64,000 nt of DNA from Alteromonas macleodii (GTDB taxonomy: Bacteria > Pseudomonadota > Gammaproteobacteria > Enterobacterales > Alteromonadaceae): assembly GCF_903772925.1 (NCBI RefSeq), contig NZ_LR812090.1:3680599-3744598 (forward strand), given 5' to 3'. Position 1 is the first letter of the stretch. Each line of letters begins with the position of its first letter. This document shows positions 52,461 through 61,269 of the stretch, in pieces. Under the pieces are notes generated by a model. It was not told the DNA's origin and did no database searches. It saw nothing but the letters and a program-made list of their open reading frames with translations. A program made the position numbers and the translations under genes.

Positions 52461-54782
52461 ATGACAAAAAGCAACCATGCAGAACAAATAGAGACGATTA
52501 CCTCCTCACAGAAACATGATCAATCCGGTAGTGATGACGAGCATAGTGTCGAGTTAGAAAACACCGGACGAAGAAAGTTTATTGGTTACATGCTTAAGGG
52601 GTCGAGTTTTGCTGTTGCGTTACATATAACTTGCGGAGCTATACGTCCTCAGGATGCCAACGCCCGGTTGTTAGGAATACCGGAACTTGCAGATGAACTG
52701 GATTTAACAGATCTGTTGCTTATCTCCGGTGACCCTTTCTACTACGATTATTTAATTAAGATAACGAGTGATAACCGTGTCCGTTTTGAGCTTCCAAGAA
52801 TGGAGGTAGGGCAAGGTATATTAACTGCTGCAATGATGATTCTTGCCGAAGAGCTAGACGTCGAAATGTCCTCAATTGATGCGACTTTATCTCCGGCAGA
52901 AATCAGACGAGCGACTGGTCAAATTACAGGAGGCTCTCACGCCGTAACCTCTCTTTGGGATCCGTTGCGCAAGGTCGCGGCAGCGCTGTTACACAAGATA
53001 AAATTGTCAGCCGCAGTGCATTTCGGGATTTCTGTGAACGATATTAGTACAGAAAATGGCTTTGCAATAAATAACGATGGCAGCCGCATTGCTTACTCTG
53101 AGCTCACCGCAGGTGTTGAGGGACGCAACGATGCAGCTCGACTGGCAAAGCCTAAAGATCCGTCACAATACAAAATTATCGGTACGCGGCAAAAGCGGGC
53201 TGACGCGCGCGATATTGTTACCGGCAAACTAGATTTCGCGATGGATCTCGACATACCAGACGCGATGCCCACTGTGGTCGCTAGGCCACCCAGCTTAGGT
53301 GGTCGCGTGATCACGTTTGACGATTCTGAGGCAATAGGCCTGCCCGGCGTCCTTGCCATCAAAGAAGTTCCGTTGGATGTTGATGCAAATTCCTCTGGCG
53401 TGGCCGTTGTTGCGCGCTCCTTTGGCGAAGCTTTTCGGGCGCGTGATGCACTTAAAATTTCATGGAGTGTGGGTGCTGCCGAACATCTATCTGACGCCGA
53501 GGTCATTGAGCAGTTACGTGCGATAAACCTGCCAACCTTACCTAATATTCCTCTGGCTACCGATTCGGTTGGCGGCGAGTTCATCTTTCCTTATTTGGCG
53601 CATGCCCCTATGGAAACCATGACAGCAGTTGCTGATGCAACCGGCTCAAAGATCAGGGTATGGACTGGCGCCAAGACGCCCCTTGCAGCACAAGCCAAAA
53701 TTGCGCGTGAACTTGGAGTCTTACCCACTGACGTTGAGGTGAATGTAATTCAGAGCGGCGGCTCATTTGGCCGTCGCTTATTTTTTGATGCAGCAGTTGA
53801 AGGCGCGCGTATTTCACAAATTGTAAACCGCCCCATCAAACTTATGTTTACCCGACAGGACGACACAAAGTTTGGCCGCGCACGACCGCTCAGCTTGCAC
53901 AACGTAAAAGCGACTTACACTAGAGGTTTTTTAATTGGTAAAAAAGTGTTGTCGTTTGACCATCGCGCTGCGACCGCTGAATTGGATCTCGAACATGGCT
54001 TTGGCGACGGTATTACTGCATTGGGAGGAGAATTAGCTCCCGCTGCTTTCAGCCAGACAGTCTGGCACTCAACGCAACTAGTGCAATATAAGTTTGGTGT
54101 AACTTCCTTGCTGCTAAACGAAAAAAAATTCGTTGTGCCAACCTCCTCTTGGCGCGGCATCTACTCCGGCACAGCTGCCGTCGCAAACGAGATAGTTGTT
54201 GACGAATTGGCACGCGCAATGAACAAGGACGAATGCCAGTTTAGATTACAAATGCTGGATGATGAGCGCTCCAAAGCTGTTCTGCGGAAAGTTTCTCAAG
54301 AGGGCAATTGGGGAAGGAGAATGAAAAAAGGACGTGCCCAGGGCCTCGGGTTGCATAAAGAGTATAAGTCTCGAGCTGCCGTGCTTGTTGAATTACAAAC
54401 GTTCAAAGATCCGGAGAAAGAAAGTAAAGTCACCAAGATTGTTGTCGCGCTGGATGTGAACCGAGTATTGAATCCAACCGGCCTTGAGGCGCAAGTTATC
54501 GGTGCGGCAACCGATGCCATTACCTACATGATTCGCACCAGTTTACACCTCGACAATGGCGCAATACGCGAGAGCAGTTACGGCGATTTTGAAATTGCTC
54601 GAATGCGCAACACGCCACCGGATATTGAAGTGCACTTTATGCCGCCTAACGGAGAAACACCGGGAGGTGCAGGCGAGTTGGTAGTGCCTGCGGCGGCAGC
54701 GGCGATAGCCAACGCATTTGCTAGGGCGACGGGTATTGCACCACGTCGTTTTCCACTTCGTGACTTCTATCCAGAGGGTTAA
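52461..54782 (+). CDS. Molybdenum hydroxylase large subunit (xanthine dehydrogenase / IorB-like), Tat-exported
   Basis: The 773-residue protein has a twin-arginine motif (GRRKFIGYML, Arg37-38) before a hydrophobic stretch, so it is probably folded with cofactor and sent to the periplasm. The molybdopterin-binding parts are visible: MEVGQGILTAAMMILAEEL, VIQSGGSFGRRLFFDAAVEGA, and near the end TPGGAGELVVPAA with the catalytic Glu at about 739. This is the arrangement of isoquinoline 1-oxidoreductase beta-type subunits, which hydroxylate N-heterocycles or aldehydes with water as oxygen source. GGAG precedes the ATG. The [2Fe-2S] partner follows after 3 nt. No cytochrome or maturation gene is adjacent. 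Confidence 0.87.
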   Translation: MTKSNHAEQIETITSSQKHDQSGSDDEHSVELENTGRRKFIGYMLKGSSFAVALHITCGAIRPQDANARLLGIPELADELDLTDLLLISGDPFYYDYLIKITSDNRVRFELPRMEVGQGILTAAMMILAEELDVEMSSIDATLSPAEIRRATGQITGGSHAVTSLWDPLRKVAAALLHKIKLSAAVHFGISVNDISTENGFAINNDGSRIAYSELTAGVEGRNDAARLAKPKDPSQYKIIGTRQKRADARDIVTGKLDFAMDLDIPDAMPTVVARPPSLGGRVITFDDSEAIGLPGVLAIKEVPLDVDANSSGVAVVARSFGEAFRARDALKISWSVGAAEHLSDAEVIEQLRAINLPTLPNIPLATDSVGGEFIFPYLAHAPMETMTAVADATGSKIRVWTGAKTPLAAQAKIARELGVLPTDVEVNVIQSGGSFGRRLFFDAAVEGARISQIVNRPIKLMFTRQDDTKFGRARPLSLHNVKATYTRGFLIGKKVLSFDHRAATAELDLEHGFGDGITALGGELAPAAFSQTVWHSTQLVQYKFGVTSLLLNEKKFVVPTSSWRGIYSGTAAVANEIVVDELARAMNKDECQFRLQMLDDERSKAVLRKVSQEGNWGRRMKKGRAQGLGLHKEYKSRAAVLVELQTFKDPEKESKVTKIVVALDVNRVLNPTGLEAQVIGAATDAITYMIRTSLHLDNGAIRESSYGDFEIARMRNTPPDIEVHFMPPNGETPGGAGELVVPAAAAAIANAFARATGIAPRRFPLRDFYPEG

Positions 54783-54785
54783 TTC

Positions 54786-55259
54786 ATGCCACAAATTACA
54801 TTTAACGTTAACAATAACCCGGTTTCTATCGACGCTGAAAACGATGATGAGCTTCTGTATCTCTTGCGTGATCGACTTGGTATTACTGGCCCAAAATATG
54901 GTTGCGGTGTTGGGGTGTGTGGCGCTTGCACTATCTTTAAAGACGGGGAACTAGCCCGCCCATGCATTGTTCCGATGGAAGAAGTGGAGGGTGCATCGCT
55001 AACCACTATTGAAGGGCTTGCGGTCGATGACATTCTGCATCCGGTGCAAGAAGCATGGATAAACGAAGATGTCGCTCAGTGTGGGTTTTGTCAGGCGGGA
55101 CAAATTTTAACCGCCGTCAAACTCTTGGAGTCTAATCCCAATCCCAACGATGATGACATTGATGATGCTATGAGCGACAACATCTGCCGCTGTGGTACCT
55201 ATCATAGGATTCGAAAAGCCATTAAACATGCTGCAGCTTTGATTCAGCAGACGACATAA
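54786..55259 (+). CDS. [2Fe-2S] subunit of the molybdenum hydroxylase (IorA-like)
   Basis: The 157-residue protein has the two-cluster layout of this family. A plant-type cluster is bound by Cys40, 45, 48 and 60 (YGCGVGVCGACTIF), and a second by Cys99, 102, 134 and 136 (QCGFCQAGQ and ICRCGTYHRI). It passes electrons from the molybdenum centre in the large subunit. It has no export signal of its own, so it should travel with the Tat-signal partner as a complex. It follows the large-subunit gene directly. A third, cytochrome c subunit often seen with periplasmic members is missing, so the electron acceptor is unclear. Confidence 0.9.
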   Translation: MPQITFNVNNNPVSIDAENDDELLYLLRDRLGITGPKYGCGVGVCGACTIFKDGELARPCIVPMEEVEGASLTTIEGLAVDDILHPVQEAWINEDVAQCGFCQAGQILTAVKLLESNPNPNDDDIDDAMSDNICRCGTYHRIRKAIKHAAALIQQTT

Positions 55260-55637
55260 GAGGCTAATTTTTGGGGAAATGGGTTGGTCTGAGAAGAACA
55301 CCTTAATTTATATAAGCTCAGATCTAATCTGAGTATTTCGCCTATAGGGTTGGCAGTCTTATAGGCTGCTTAAAGCGAATTACAGGAATTTCACCTGCTT
55401 CTAATTGGAGGGCTGCTCTACGTACACACCTGCCATTCAAATACTTACAAATAGAAAACGGGGACTAGAGTGTTCACTCCATCAAATCATAGGCACTTCA
55501 AAAACAGCCAAATATCTATCACTGCACCTTTACCGATAGCATTGAGACAAGAGCCACACAAAAAATCGCAACGTTCATTAAAAAAGGCAGCCAAAAGGCT
55601 GCCCCAATCAAAACAAAAAAGGTACAACTCCGTCTTT
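55260..55637. other. Intergenic region between the hydroxylase and aldolase genes
   Basis: No gene is supported; a 70-codon plus-strand frame at 55470 has lysine-rich, unstructured content and runs into the aldolase gene. The only clear element is the minus-strand terminator at 55579-55603. Confidence 0.5.
55579..55603 (-). terminator. Terminator of the HisD-LacI-hydrolase-aldolase operon
   Basis: GGCAGCC (55586-55592) and GGCTGCC (55597-55603) form a 7-bp stem with an AAAA loop. On the minus strand it is followed by a T tract (A run at 55579-55585), 35 bp after the aldolase stop. Confidence 0.88.
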
Positions 55638-56384
55638 TTACGCCTTATCAAACGTCTCGCGCAGTGCTTTGGCGCCGCTTAACATAAAACCGTGGTCAGA
55701 ACCTAATAAAAATAGAGAAACGCCTTTTTCTTTCCAGTAGGCCAGCTCTTCTAAATTACCCACGAACATGCCCGTAGCTTTTCCTGCCTTGTGGCTTACT
55801 TCAACCAAGTGTTCAACCGCTTGTTTAACTTTTGGGGCGTCTGCACTGGTTTCGCCAAGTGCTACGGTTAAATCCATTCGACCTATAAACAAGCAATCGA
55901 CACCGTCAACGTGTGCAATGGCTTCTATGTTCTCAATTGCGTCTAAATCTTCAAGCTGGGCAACAATACTAACGTTTTTGCCCGCCTCTAAATTTTCACT
56001 CAGTGGCTTTGTTGTGTAGCCTGCAAATCGGCTTGAACCTGCATAGCCTCTTCCACCAGCACCGTAGTGACAATGCCTTACGATGGCACTTAGCTGTTCC
56101 GCCGTTTTCACATGGGGCACAACTACACCGTCTGCGCCCATATCTAGCACATTTAGCAGTGTTTCTGGGGCATCGTTTGGTGTTCTTACTAGAACAGGCA
56201 TGTTCCCTGCTCTAGCCGCAAGAATACAGGTGTCTAAATCCTGTCTTGAAAATGGTGCATGCTCAGCATCTAAACACAATACATCCATGCTAGCGTGCGC
56301 CAATACTTCAATTACATTGTAATGGGGCGTTTTTATGAACGTACCCAAAAGGCTTTGCTTGTTTTTAAGCGCTTGTTTAAGCAT
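55638..56384 (-). CDS. HpcH/HpaI-family aldolase
   Basis: The 248-residue protein has the class II pyruvate-aldolase features: LGTFIKTPHYNVIEVLAHA at the N-terminus, LCLDAEHAPFSRQDL, and VDCLFIGRMDLTVALG, plus the acidic metal ligands in these strands. Family members split 4-hydroxy-2-oxoacids (or 2-keto-3-deoxy sugar acids) into pyruvate and an aldehyde in the cytoplasm. It is the last gene of the operon, with its start overlapping the hydrolase stop by 8 nt. It probably performs the chain-cleaving step of the pathway and thus yields pyruvate for central metabolism. Confidence 0.88.
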   Translation of the reverse strand: MLKQALKNKQSLLGTFIKTPHYNVIEVLAHASMDVLCLDAEHAPFSRQDLDTCILAARAGNMPVLVRTPNDAPETLLNVLDMGADGVVVPHVKTAEQLSAIVRHCHYGAGGRGYAGSSRFAGYTTKPLSENLEAGKNVSIVAQLEDLDAIENIEAIAHVDGVDCLFIGRMDLTVALGETSADAPKVKQAVEHLVEVSHKAGKATGMFVGNLEELAYWKEKGVSLFLLGSDHGFMLSGAKALRETFDKA

Positions 56385-57084
56385 GTGCTGCGCCTCCGAA
56401 AAAGTTATACAAATGCAGGTTCACTTGTGCGCTTTGCTCAAGCATTGCGAAATGCCCCGCGTCTTCAATCAGCACCAATTCGCTATTTGCCGCCAGGCTA
56501 TGCATTCTTTGCTGTTCTGAAGGCGGGCAAAGTACATCGTTGCAACCGCCAATTATCAGCATTGGATGTGCGCAATTAGCTAACAGTTCGCTAGCATCCG
56601 GGCGCGTTGCAAGAATTTCGAGCTGGGCTTTATAATTCTCAATTCCTGTATCCTGCGCCATCTGAGCAATTAGTTTCATTAATGCTTCATTGGGTTTATG
56701 TAGATATACATTGCTAAACTGATCGTGAATAAGCGTTTCTAAACCATGCGAAACGGCATAGTTTAGATGCTCGCTTCTGGCTAATCGCCCTTGAGGTTTG
56801 TCTGCATGTGCATTGCTGTCTAGCAATGCTATTTTTTCAATTCGCTCGGGAACGCGCGCTAAAAGTTCAAACGCCACCATACCGCCCATTGAAAAGGCGC
56901 AAATGCTGAATGGCTCGCCTTCATCAAAAAGATGTAACGCGTGACTGGCAACATCACTCAGGTTGTCATGCTGGTCATACTCTAAGGTAATGCACTGATG
57001 ACCAGCATTAGTTAAGGTCGTTATTTGGTTGGTAAAAACGTTTCCGGTACAAAGGGTTCCGGGTATAAATAATAGTTTACTCAT
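56377..57084 (-). CDS. Alpha/beta hydrolase (lactonase candidate)
   Basis: The protein has 235 residues from ATG 57084 (MSKLLFIPGTLCTG). The longer frame to 57171 runs inside the LacI gene and is not used; the chosen start overlaps the LacI stop as ATGAGTAA. The nucleophile elbow is AFSMGGMVAFEL, the acid lies in GGCNDVLCPPSEQQ and the histidine in EDAGHFAMLEQS, so the triad is complete. Members of this size include enol-lactonases (PcaD) and esterases. Between a dehydrogenase and an aldolase gene, a sugar-lactone or enol-lactone hydrolase is a reasonable guess. Confidence 0.8.
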   Translation of the reverse strand: MSKLLFIPGTLCTGNVFTNQITTLTNAGHQCITLEYDQHDNLSDVASHALHLFDEGEPFSICAFSMGGMVAFELLARVPERIEKIALLDSNAHADKPQGRLARSEHLNYAVSHGLETLIHDQFSNVYLHKPNEALMKLIAQMAQDTGIENYKAQLEILATRPDASELLANCAHPMLIIGGCNDVLCPPSEQQRMHSLAANSELVLIEDAGHFAMLEQSAQVNLHLYNFFGGAAHA

Positions 57085-58099
57085 TATCTCTTGGCGCAGC
57101 GGCCACTGAGTTTCCTTCAATGAGCTTGCCCGGCCAGTAACGTGTCTCTGGCGGTATATCAGGGCTCTCAATTAAGTTAACCAGGGTTTCTACTGCTGCT
57201 TTTGTCATAAAATAGGTTGGCTGACTTACGGTAGTCAGCTGGTAGCTGTGCCACGAAGAAGCACTGATACCATCAAACCCAACAACTGAAATATCTTCAG
57301 GTACCCGCAAATTCAGGTTTTCCCGTATTTCGTCAATGGCACCAATTGCCATTGTGTCGTTGGCACAAATAATTGCAGTAGGAAGCGCATTTTTCTCGGC
57401 ATAAGCACTTAAGCACTCTCTCGCCGAGTCATAGCTGTAGTCGCCATAAACCACGTTGGTGTCGGTAAACCCATGAGATAATAAGGCATTCCTTGCTCCA
57501 CTTAACCTTGCGCGGGCCACATCAGAATCTTTTGGGCCAGCCATAATTAAGAAGTGCTGGTGATGATGGTTAACTAGAATATCCACCAACATGCGAAGGC
57601 CTTGGTCATGGTTACAACATACCGAGCTTACACTGTGATCAGGAAGCTCACGGTTATACAACACCACTGGAATATTGTGTTTAGCAAACTGCGTGACACT
57701 GTCGGGTTCGAAGTGCGCTGTAAGCGCGACTACGCCGTCGACCTGGTACGCTAATATTTGCTCAATAACCGTTTCTAGCTGCTCTGCGTCATCAAGTGTG
57801 AATAACAGCACCCGCTTGTTTTTCTCAGCGATGTGTTTATTTAGCTGTGCCAACACTTCGGGGAAGTTCACATTAGCTCGCGATGAAATAATTACCGCAA
57901 TCATGCCCGTGCTTTGGTTTATCAACATGCGTGCAATGGCGTTAGGTTTGTAGCCTAACTCCTCTGCGGCTTTTAGCACTTTTTCACGGGTTTTCTTAGA
58001 TACGCTAACGCCCGGGCGATATACCCGCGACACTGCCGACTGAGAGACTCCTGCTGCGTGGGCAACGTCATATGACGTCACCCTATTTTTTTTATTCAA
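57077..58099 (-). CDS. LacI-family repressor of the catabolic locus
   Basis: The 340-residue regulator has the LacI helix-turn-helix and hinge (VTSYDVAHAAGVSQSAVSRVYRPG, then REKVLKAAEELGYKPNAIARML). A periplasmic-binding-protein-like effector domain follows (VDGVVALTAHF, then GFTDTNVVYGDYSYDSA and VVGFDGISASSWHSYQLTTVSQP). It lies within the catabolic operon, so it probably controls its own expression. LacI members bind palindromes with central CG, and such palindromes with core ACTTCGAAGT lie at 46312, 47767 and 59461. The effector is likely a sugar-like pathway intermediate. Confidence 0.9.
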   Translation of the reverse strand: MNKKNRVTSYDVAHAAGVSQSAVSRVYRPGVSVSKKTREKVLKAAEELGYKPNAIARMLINQSTGMIAVIISSRANVNFPEVLAQLNKHIAEKNKRVLLFTLDDAEQLETVIEQILAYQVDGVVALTAHFEPDSVTQFAKHNIPVVLYNRELPDHSVSSVCCNHDQGLRMLVDILVNHHHQHFLIMAGPKDSDVARARLSGARNALLSHGFTDTNVVYGDYSYDSARECLSAYAEKNALPTAIICANDTMAIGAIDEIRENLNLRVPEDISVVGFDGISASSWHSYQLTTVSQPTYFMTKAAVETLVNLIESPDIPPETRYWPGKLIEGNSVAAAPRDNE

Positions 58100-59377
58100 T
58101 TATTTTTTTCCGTAACGACGTAATCGAATGTCAGCCTGTTCTTTGTGACCTGCAAAACCTTCAATTGCACATAAACGTGAACAATACTCGCCAACCATCA
58201 CTGAGGCTTCTTCCGTAACACGCTGGTATGTACAGGTTTTTAAGAATTTACCAACCCATAGACCTCCAGTATAACGACCTGCGCCCTTCGTGGGTAGAGT
58301 GTGGTTTGTACCAATACATTTGTCGCCATAAGACACATTGGTTTCAGGGCCTAAAAACAGTGCACCGAAGTTACGCATGTTCTTTTGAAAGTACGGCACG
58401 TCTTTCGTCATAATTTGAACGTGCTCAAATGCTAGGTCGTTAGCGACCTCTAACATTTCATCATAGGTGTCGCATACAATGACTTCACCGTAATCTCGCC
58501 ATGCGACAGAGGCCACATCTGCAGTAGGTAAAATAGTTAACTGGCGCTCTACTTCGGCCATGGTATCTTTACCCAGTTGCTCGCTGTTGGTAAGCAACAC
58601 GGCCGGAGAATTAAGCCCATGCTCAGCCTGCCCTAGCAAATCCGCCGCACATAATTCGCCATCAACACTGTCGTCAGCAATAACTAACGTTTCTGTTGGA
58701 CCCGCAAAAAGATCAATACCGATGCGGCCGAACAATTGGCGTTTTGCTTCGGCCACAAAGGCATTGCCCGGCCCAACAATCATACTTACCGGTTCAATAG
58801 TATCAGTGCCCACAGCCATAGCGGCAATCGCCTGTACACCACCAAAGGTATATATTTCATCAGCACCGGCTAAGTCCATGGCTACAATTACCGCTGGTGC
58901 GGGTTTACCCTGAAACGGAGGAGTAGCAGCAATAACCCGTTTCACACCAGCCACCTTTGCCGTAACAATGCTCATGTGTGCTGAAGCCACCAGCGGATAC
59001 TTACCACCGGGTACATAACAACCCACACTATCTACCGGAATATTTTTGTGGCCAAGCACTACACCGGGCAGCGTTTCAACTTCAACGTCTTTCATTGACT
59101 CACGCTGAATGGTCGCAAAGTTTCGAACTTGTTCCTGCGCCCATTTGATATCGCTAATCTCTTGTTCGGTTAACTGCTCATAACATGCGTCAATTTCTTC
59201 ACGACTCAACCTGAAAGACTCCGGAGTCCATTTATCAAACTGACCAGAGTATTGCGAAACAGCTTCGTCTCCGCGTTTTTCAATATCGCTAATTATATTT
59301 TCAACTATCTCTTTAACTTTCTGATTATCAATTGCTTTTTCTTCAGCCTGCTTGCCTTGCTTCAAGTACTTGATCAC
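58100..59377 (-). CDS. HisD-family (histidinol dehydrogenase-like) alcohol dehydrogenase
   Basis: The 425-residue protein has the full HisD fold and active-site residues. [15 protein letters not shown] (Gln and His zinc ligands), FEHVQIMT (catalytic Glu-His), [14 protein letters not shown] (Asp) and [16 protein letters not shown] (terminal His) are all present. The location outside any histidine operon suggests it is not the biosynthetic HisD. Relatives in marine bacteria, such as sulfopropanediol dehydrogenase HpsN, oxidise a primary alcohol to a carboxylate by four electrons with NAD. A sulfonate substrate is not supported by neighbours here. It leads the minus-strand operon. Confidence 0.85.
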   Translation of the reverse strand: MIKYLKQGKQAEEKAIDNQKVKEIVENIISDIEKRGDEAVSQYSGQFDKWTPESFRLSREEIDACYEQLTEQEISDIKWAQEQVRNFATIQRESMKDVEVETLPGVVLGHKNIPVDSVGCYVPGGKYPLVASAHMSIVTAKVAGVKRVIAATPPFQGKPAPAVIVAMDLAGADEIYTFGGVQAIAAMAVGTDTIEPVSMIVGPGNAFVAEAKRQLFGRIGIDLFAGPTETLVIADDSVDGELCAADLLGQAEHGLNSPAVLLTNSEQLGKDTMAEVERQLTILPTADVASVAWRDYGEVIVCDTYDEMLEVANDLAFEHVQIMTKDVPYFQKNMRNFGALFLGPETNVSYGDKCIGTNHTLPTKGAGRYTGGLWVGKFLKTCTYQRVTEEASVMVGEYCSRLCAIEGFAGHKEQADIRLRRYGKK

Positions 59378-59460
59378 GGTCTATTCCTCTACAAAGGTGA
59401 ATGAGATGTTACATTAATCGAACAAACATTTATCTTGATCTTCACCAAAAATTACATAAG

Positions 59461-59478
59461 AATGACTTCGAATGCAAT
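59461..59478. promoter_or_regulatory. LacI-type operator, divergent-promoter copy
   Basis: AATGACTTCGAATGCAAT keeps the left half AATGACTTCGA of the perfect 47767 site and an imperfect right half. It lies between the divergent starts of the HisD-family gene (59377) and the SDR gene (59498), where a repressor could act on both. Confidence 0.6.
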
Positions 59479-59497
59479 TATTATTTTGAGGTGACAT

Positions 59498-60238
59498 GTG
59501 GCTTTCTCTCAAGACCTATTAAAAGACAAGACAATTTTGGTTACAGGTGCGGGTAAAGGCATTGGTAAAGCGTGTGCTTTATTGGCTGACGCATGTGGTG
59601 CAAATGTTATTGCTGTGGCGCGTACCGAGAGTGACCTTGTGGCGCTTAAGAACGAGAGTTCAGAAAGGCTAAGCTTTTGGGTGGGAGATGTTCAAGATAA
59701 GGCGCTTTATGAAAAGATCCAAGCACTTCCCCTCCTCCATGGATTAATCAATAACGCCGGAACGAACCGCGTTGCGCCGATGCAAGAACAGAGCGATGAG
59801 AATATTGACGATATTTTGAATTTAAATATTCGCTCTGCATACAAAGTTGCGCAGGCCGCTATTACGCCAATGCTTAAAAGTCAGGCTCCATCCATTGTTC
59901 ACATGTCATCACAAATGGGCTTTGTGGGCTCTCCTGGCCGCACGCTTTATTGCTTAAGCAAACACGCAATTGAAGGCTTAACGAAAGCCATGGCTGTGGA
60001 ACTGGCGCCGAATAATATTCGCGTCAATAGCGTAGCGCCAACATTTATTAAAACACCAATGACTGAGCCGATGCTTCAAGAACCAGCGTTTGCTGAAATG
60101 GTGATGAACAACATTCCCTTACAACGCTTAGGCAGCGTCGAAGACGTTGCTAACGCGTGCATATTTCTACTTAGTGAATTGTCTATGACCACCACGGGTA
60201 GTTGTCTTAAAGTCGATGGCGGTTGGACCGCCCATTAA
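59498..60238 (+). CDS. SDR-family dehydrogenase
   Basis: The 246-residue classical short-chain dehydrogenase has TGAGKGIGKA, the NNAGTNR motif, the catalytic Ser in HMSSQMG and YCLSK, and the C-terminal KVDGGWTAH. The start is GTG at 59498, six bases after GAGG; an overlapping ATG at 59496 is out of frame. Gene content suggests NAD(P)-dependent oxidation of a sugar or hydroxy acid at the start of the pathway. It heads the plus-strand operon SDR, bicupin, tandem NTF2, divergent from the HisD-family gene with an operator copy between. Confidence 0.87.
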   Translation: MAFSQDLLKDKTILVTGAGKGIGKACALLADACGANVIAVARTESDLVALKNESSERLSFWVGDVQDKALYEKIQALPLLHGLINNAGTNRVAPMQEQSDENIDDILNLNIRSAYKVAQAAITPMLKSQAPSIVHMSSQMGFVGSPGRTLYCLSKHAIEGLTKAMAVELAPNNIRVNSVAPTFIKTPMTEPMLQEPAFAEMVMNNIPLQRLGSVEDVANACIFLLSELSMTTTGSCLKVDGGWTAH

Positions 60239-60253
60239 ATACGAGGTATCACC

Positions 60254-61258
60254 GTGTCAGTATTATCCGAGCGTTTAGTCCGCTATGAAGAATTAATCCC
60301 ATGCCGCAACGCGTTTATCGATACGCGCTCGCCAGGCAGTGATCAAAAAGAGAACTTCACCATAATTGGTCCAGGTGTCGCCGAAAACCCTGACCAGCAT
60401 GTTCACATTGCTATTCCGCACGGCTTTAACATTGGCGGAGCTCGTCAGCCTCCCGGCTGCCTTAACTCGCAGCATAGCCACCTAACCGAAGAAGTATTTG
60501 TTGTGTCTCAAGGTAGCTGGCACTTTACTACTGGCGTTGAAGGCAACGATGCCGTAGTGCGTATGGAAGAAGGCGACATAATTTCTATTCCTATGGATTT
60601 GTTTCGCGGTTTTGAAAATGTAGGCGACGGCACGGGATACCTTTACGCAGTATTGGGACAAGACGATCCAGGTCGTGTACTTTGGGCTCCTCAAGTTTTT
60701 GATATGGCCAGCGACTACGGGCTTGTCTTGCTCGAAAACGGTGGTTTAGTTGATACTACTCTGGGACAAAAAATTCCTGAAGGCGTTGCGCCTATGCCAA
60801 AAACATCGGCAGAACAAATAGCGCAACACCGCGTAATTGATGATGAAGCGTTAGAGCAGTGCGTGGTGCGTTTAGCTGATTTCCCGTTTAGCAACAACAC
60901 GGCATTAACCCAAGGAACAGAAGTTTTGGAAGCACCGCTTATCGGCCCTGCAAGTGCCGATGAAAAGCTTGGTGAAACAAAGCTAAACTGGTCTCATGGA
61001 TTCTGCGTTCGCGCCCTTAAATTCAAGCCGGGTGCTTTTATTACTACGCACAAACGCTTCGAGGAAGAAGTAGTATATGTGCAAGACGGCTGCATCAAAA
61101 TGCTTATTGACGGCGAAGCGCTCATTCTTAATAAAGGCGATACATTTACCACACCTATTGGCGCAGTTCGCAGTTTTGCGCAGCAAGGTGATGAGGTAGC
61201 ATTAATTTATGTGACCCGACGCGGTGACACAGCCAAAGCCCCAGAATTTATTGATTAG
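60254..61258 (+). CDS. Bicupin protein
   Basis: The 334-residue protein has two cupin barrels. The first (about 55-140) carries QHSHLTEEVFVVSQGSW and the second (about 250-325) carries THKRFEEEVVYVQDGCIKMLIDGE. Both show the histidine and glutamate of the cupin metal site, though the second motif has only one clear His. The start is GTG at 60254 with CGAGG upstream. Bicupins include dioxygenases, decarboxylases, isomerases and aminohydrolases, so the reaction cannot be fixed. It follows the SDR gene by 15 nt and is likely an isomerase or ring-opening enzyme in the same pathway. Confidence 0.8.
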   Translation: MSVLSERLVRYEELIPCRNAFIDTRSPGSDQKENFTIIGPGVAENPDQHVHIAIPHGFNIGGARQPPGCLNSQHSHLTEEVFVVSQGSWHFTTGVEGNDAVVRMEEGDIISIPMDLFRGFENVGDGTGYLYAVLGQDDPGRVLWAPQVFDMASDYGLVLLENGGLVDTTLGQKIPEGVAPMPKTSAEQIAQHRVIDDEALEQCVVRLADFPFSNNTALTQGTEVLEAPLIGPASADEKLGETKLNWSHGFCVRALKFKPGAFITTHKRFEEEVVYVQDGCIKMLIDGEALILNKGDTFTTPIGAVRSFAQQGDEVALIYVTRRGDTAKAPEFID

Positions 61259-61269
61259 AGGCAAATACG

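Noticed and set aside
57085..57171. Longer start for the alpha/beta hydrolase
   Set aside because: The extra residues lie within the LacI gene and do not resemble hydrolase sequence; ATG 57084 gives a normal ATGAGTAA overlap.
58100..59377. Histidine biosynthesis hisD
   Set aside because: No other his genes are present; the gene sits in a catabolic operon with LacI, hydrolase and aldolase.
60254..61258. Cupin protein as a possible DMSP lyase
   Set aside because: It is a bicupin of 334 residues, unlike single-domain cupin lyases, and no DMSP genes are nearby.
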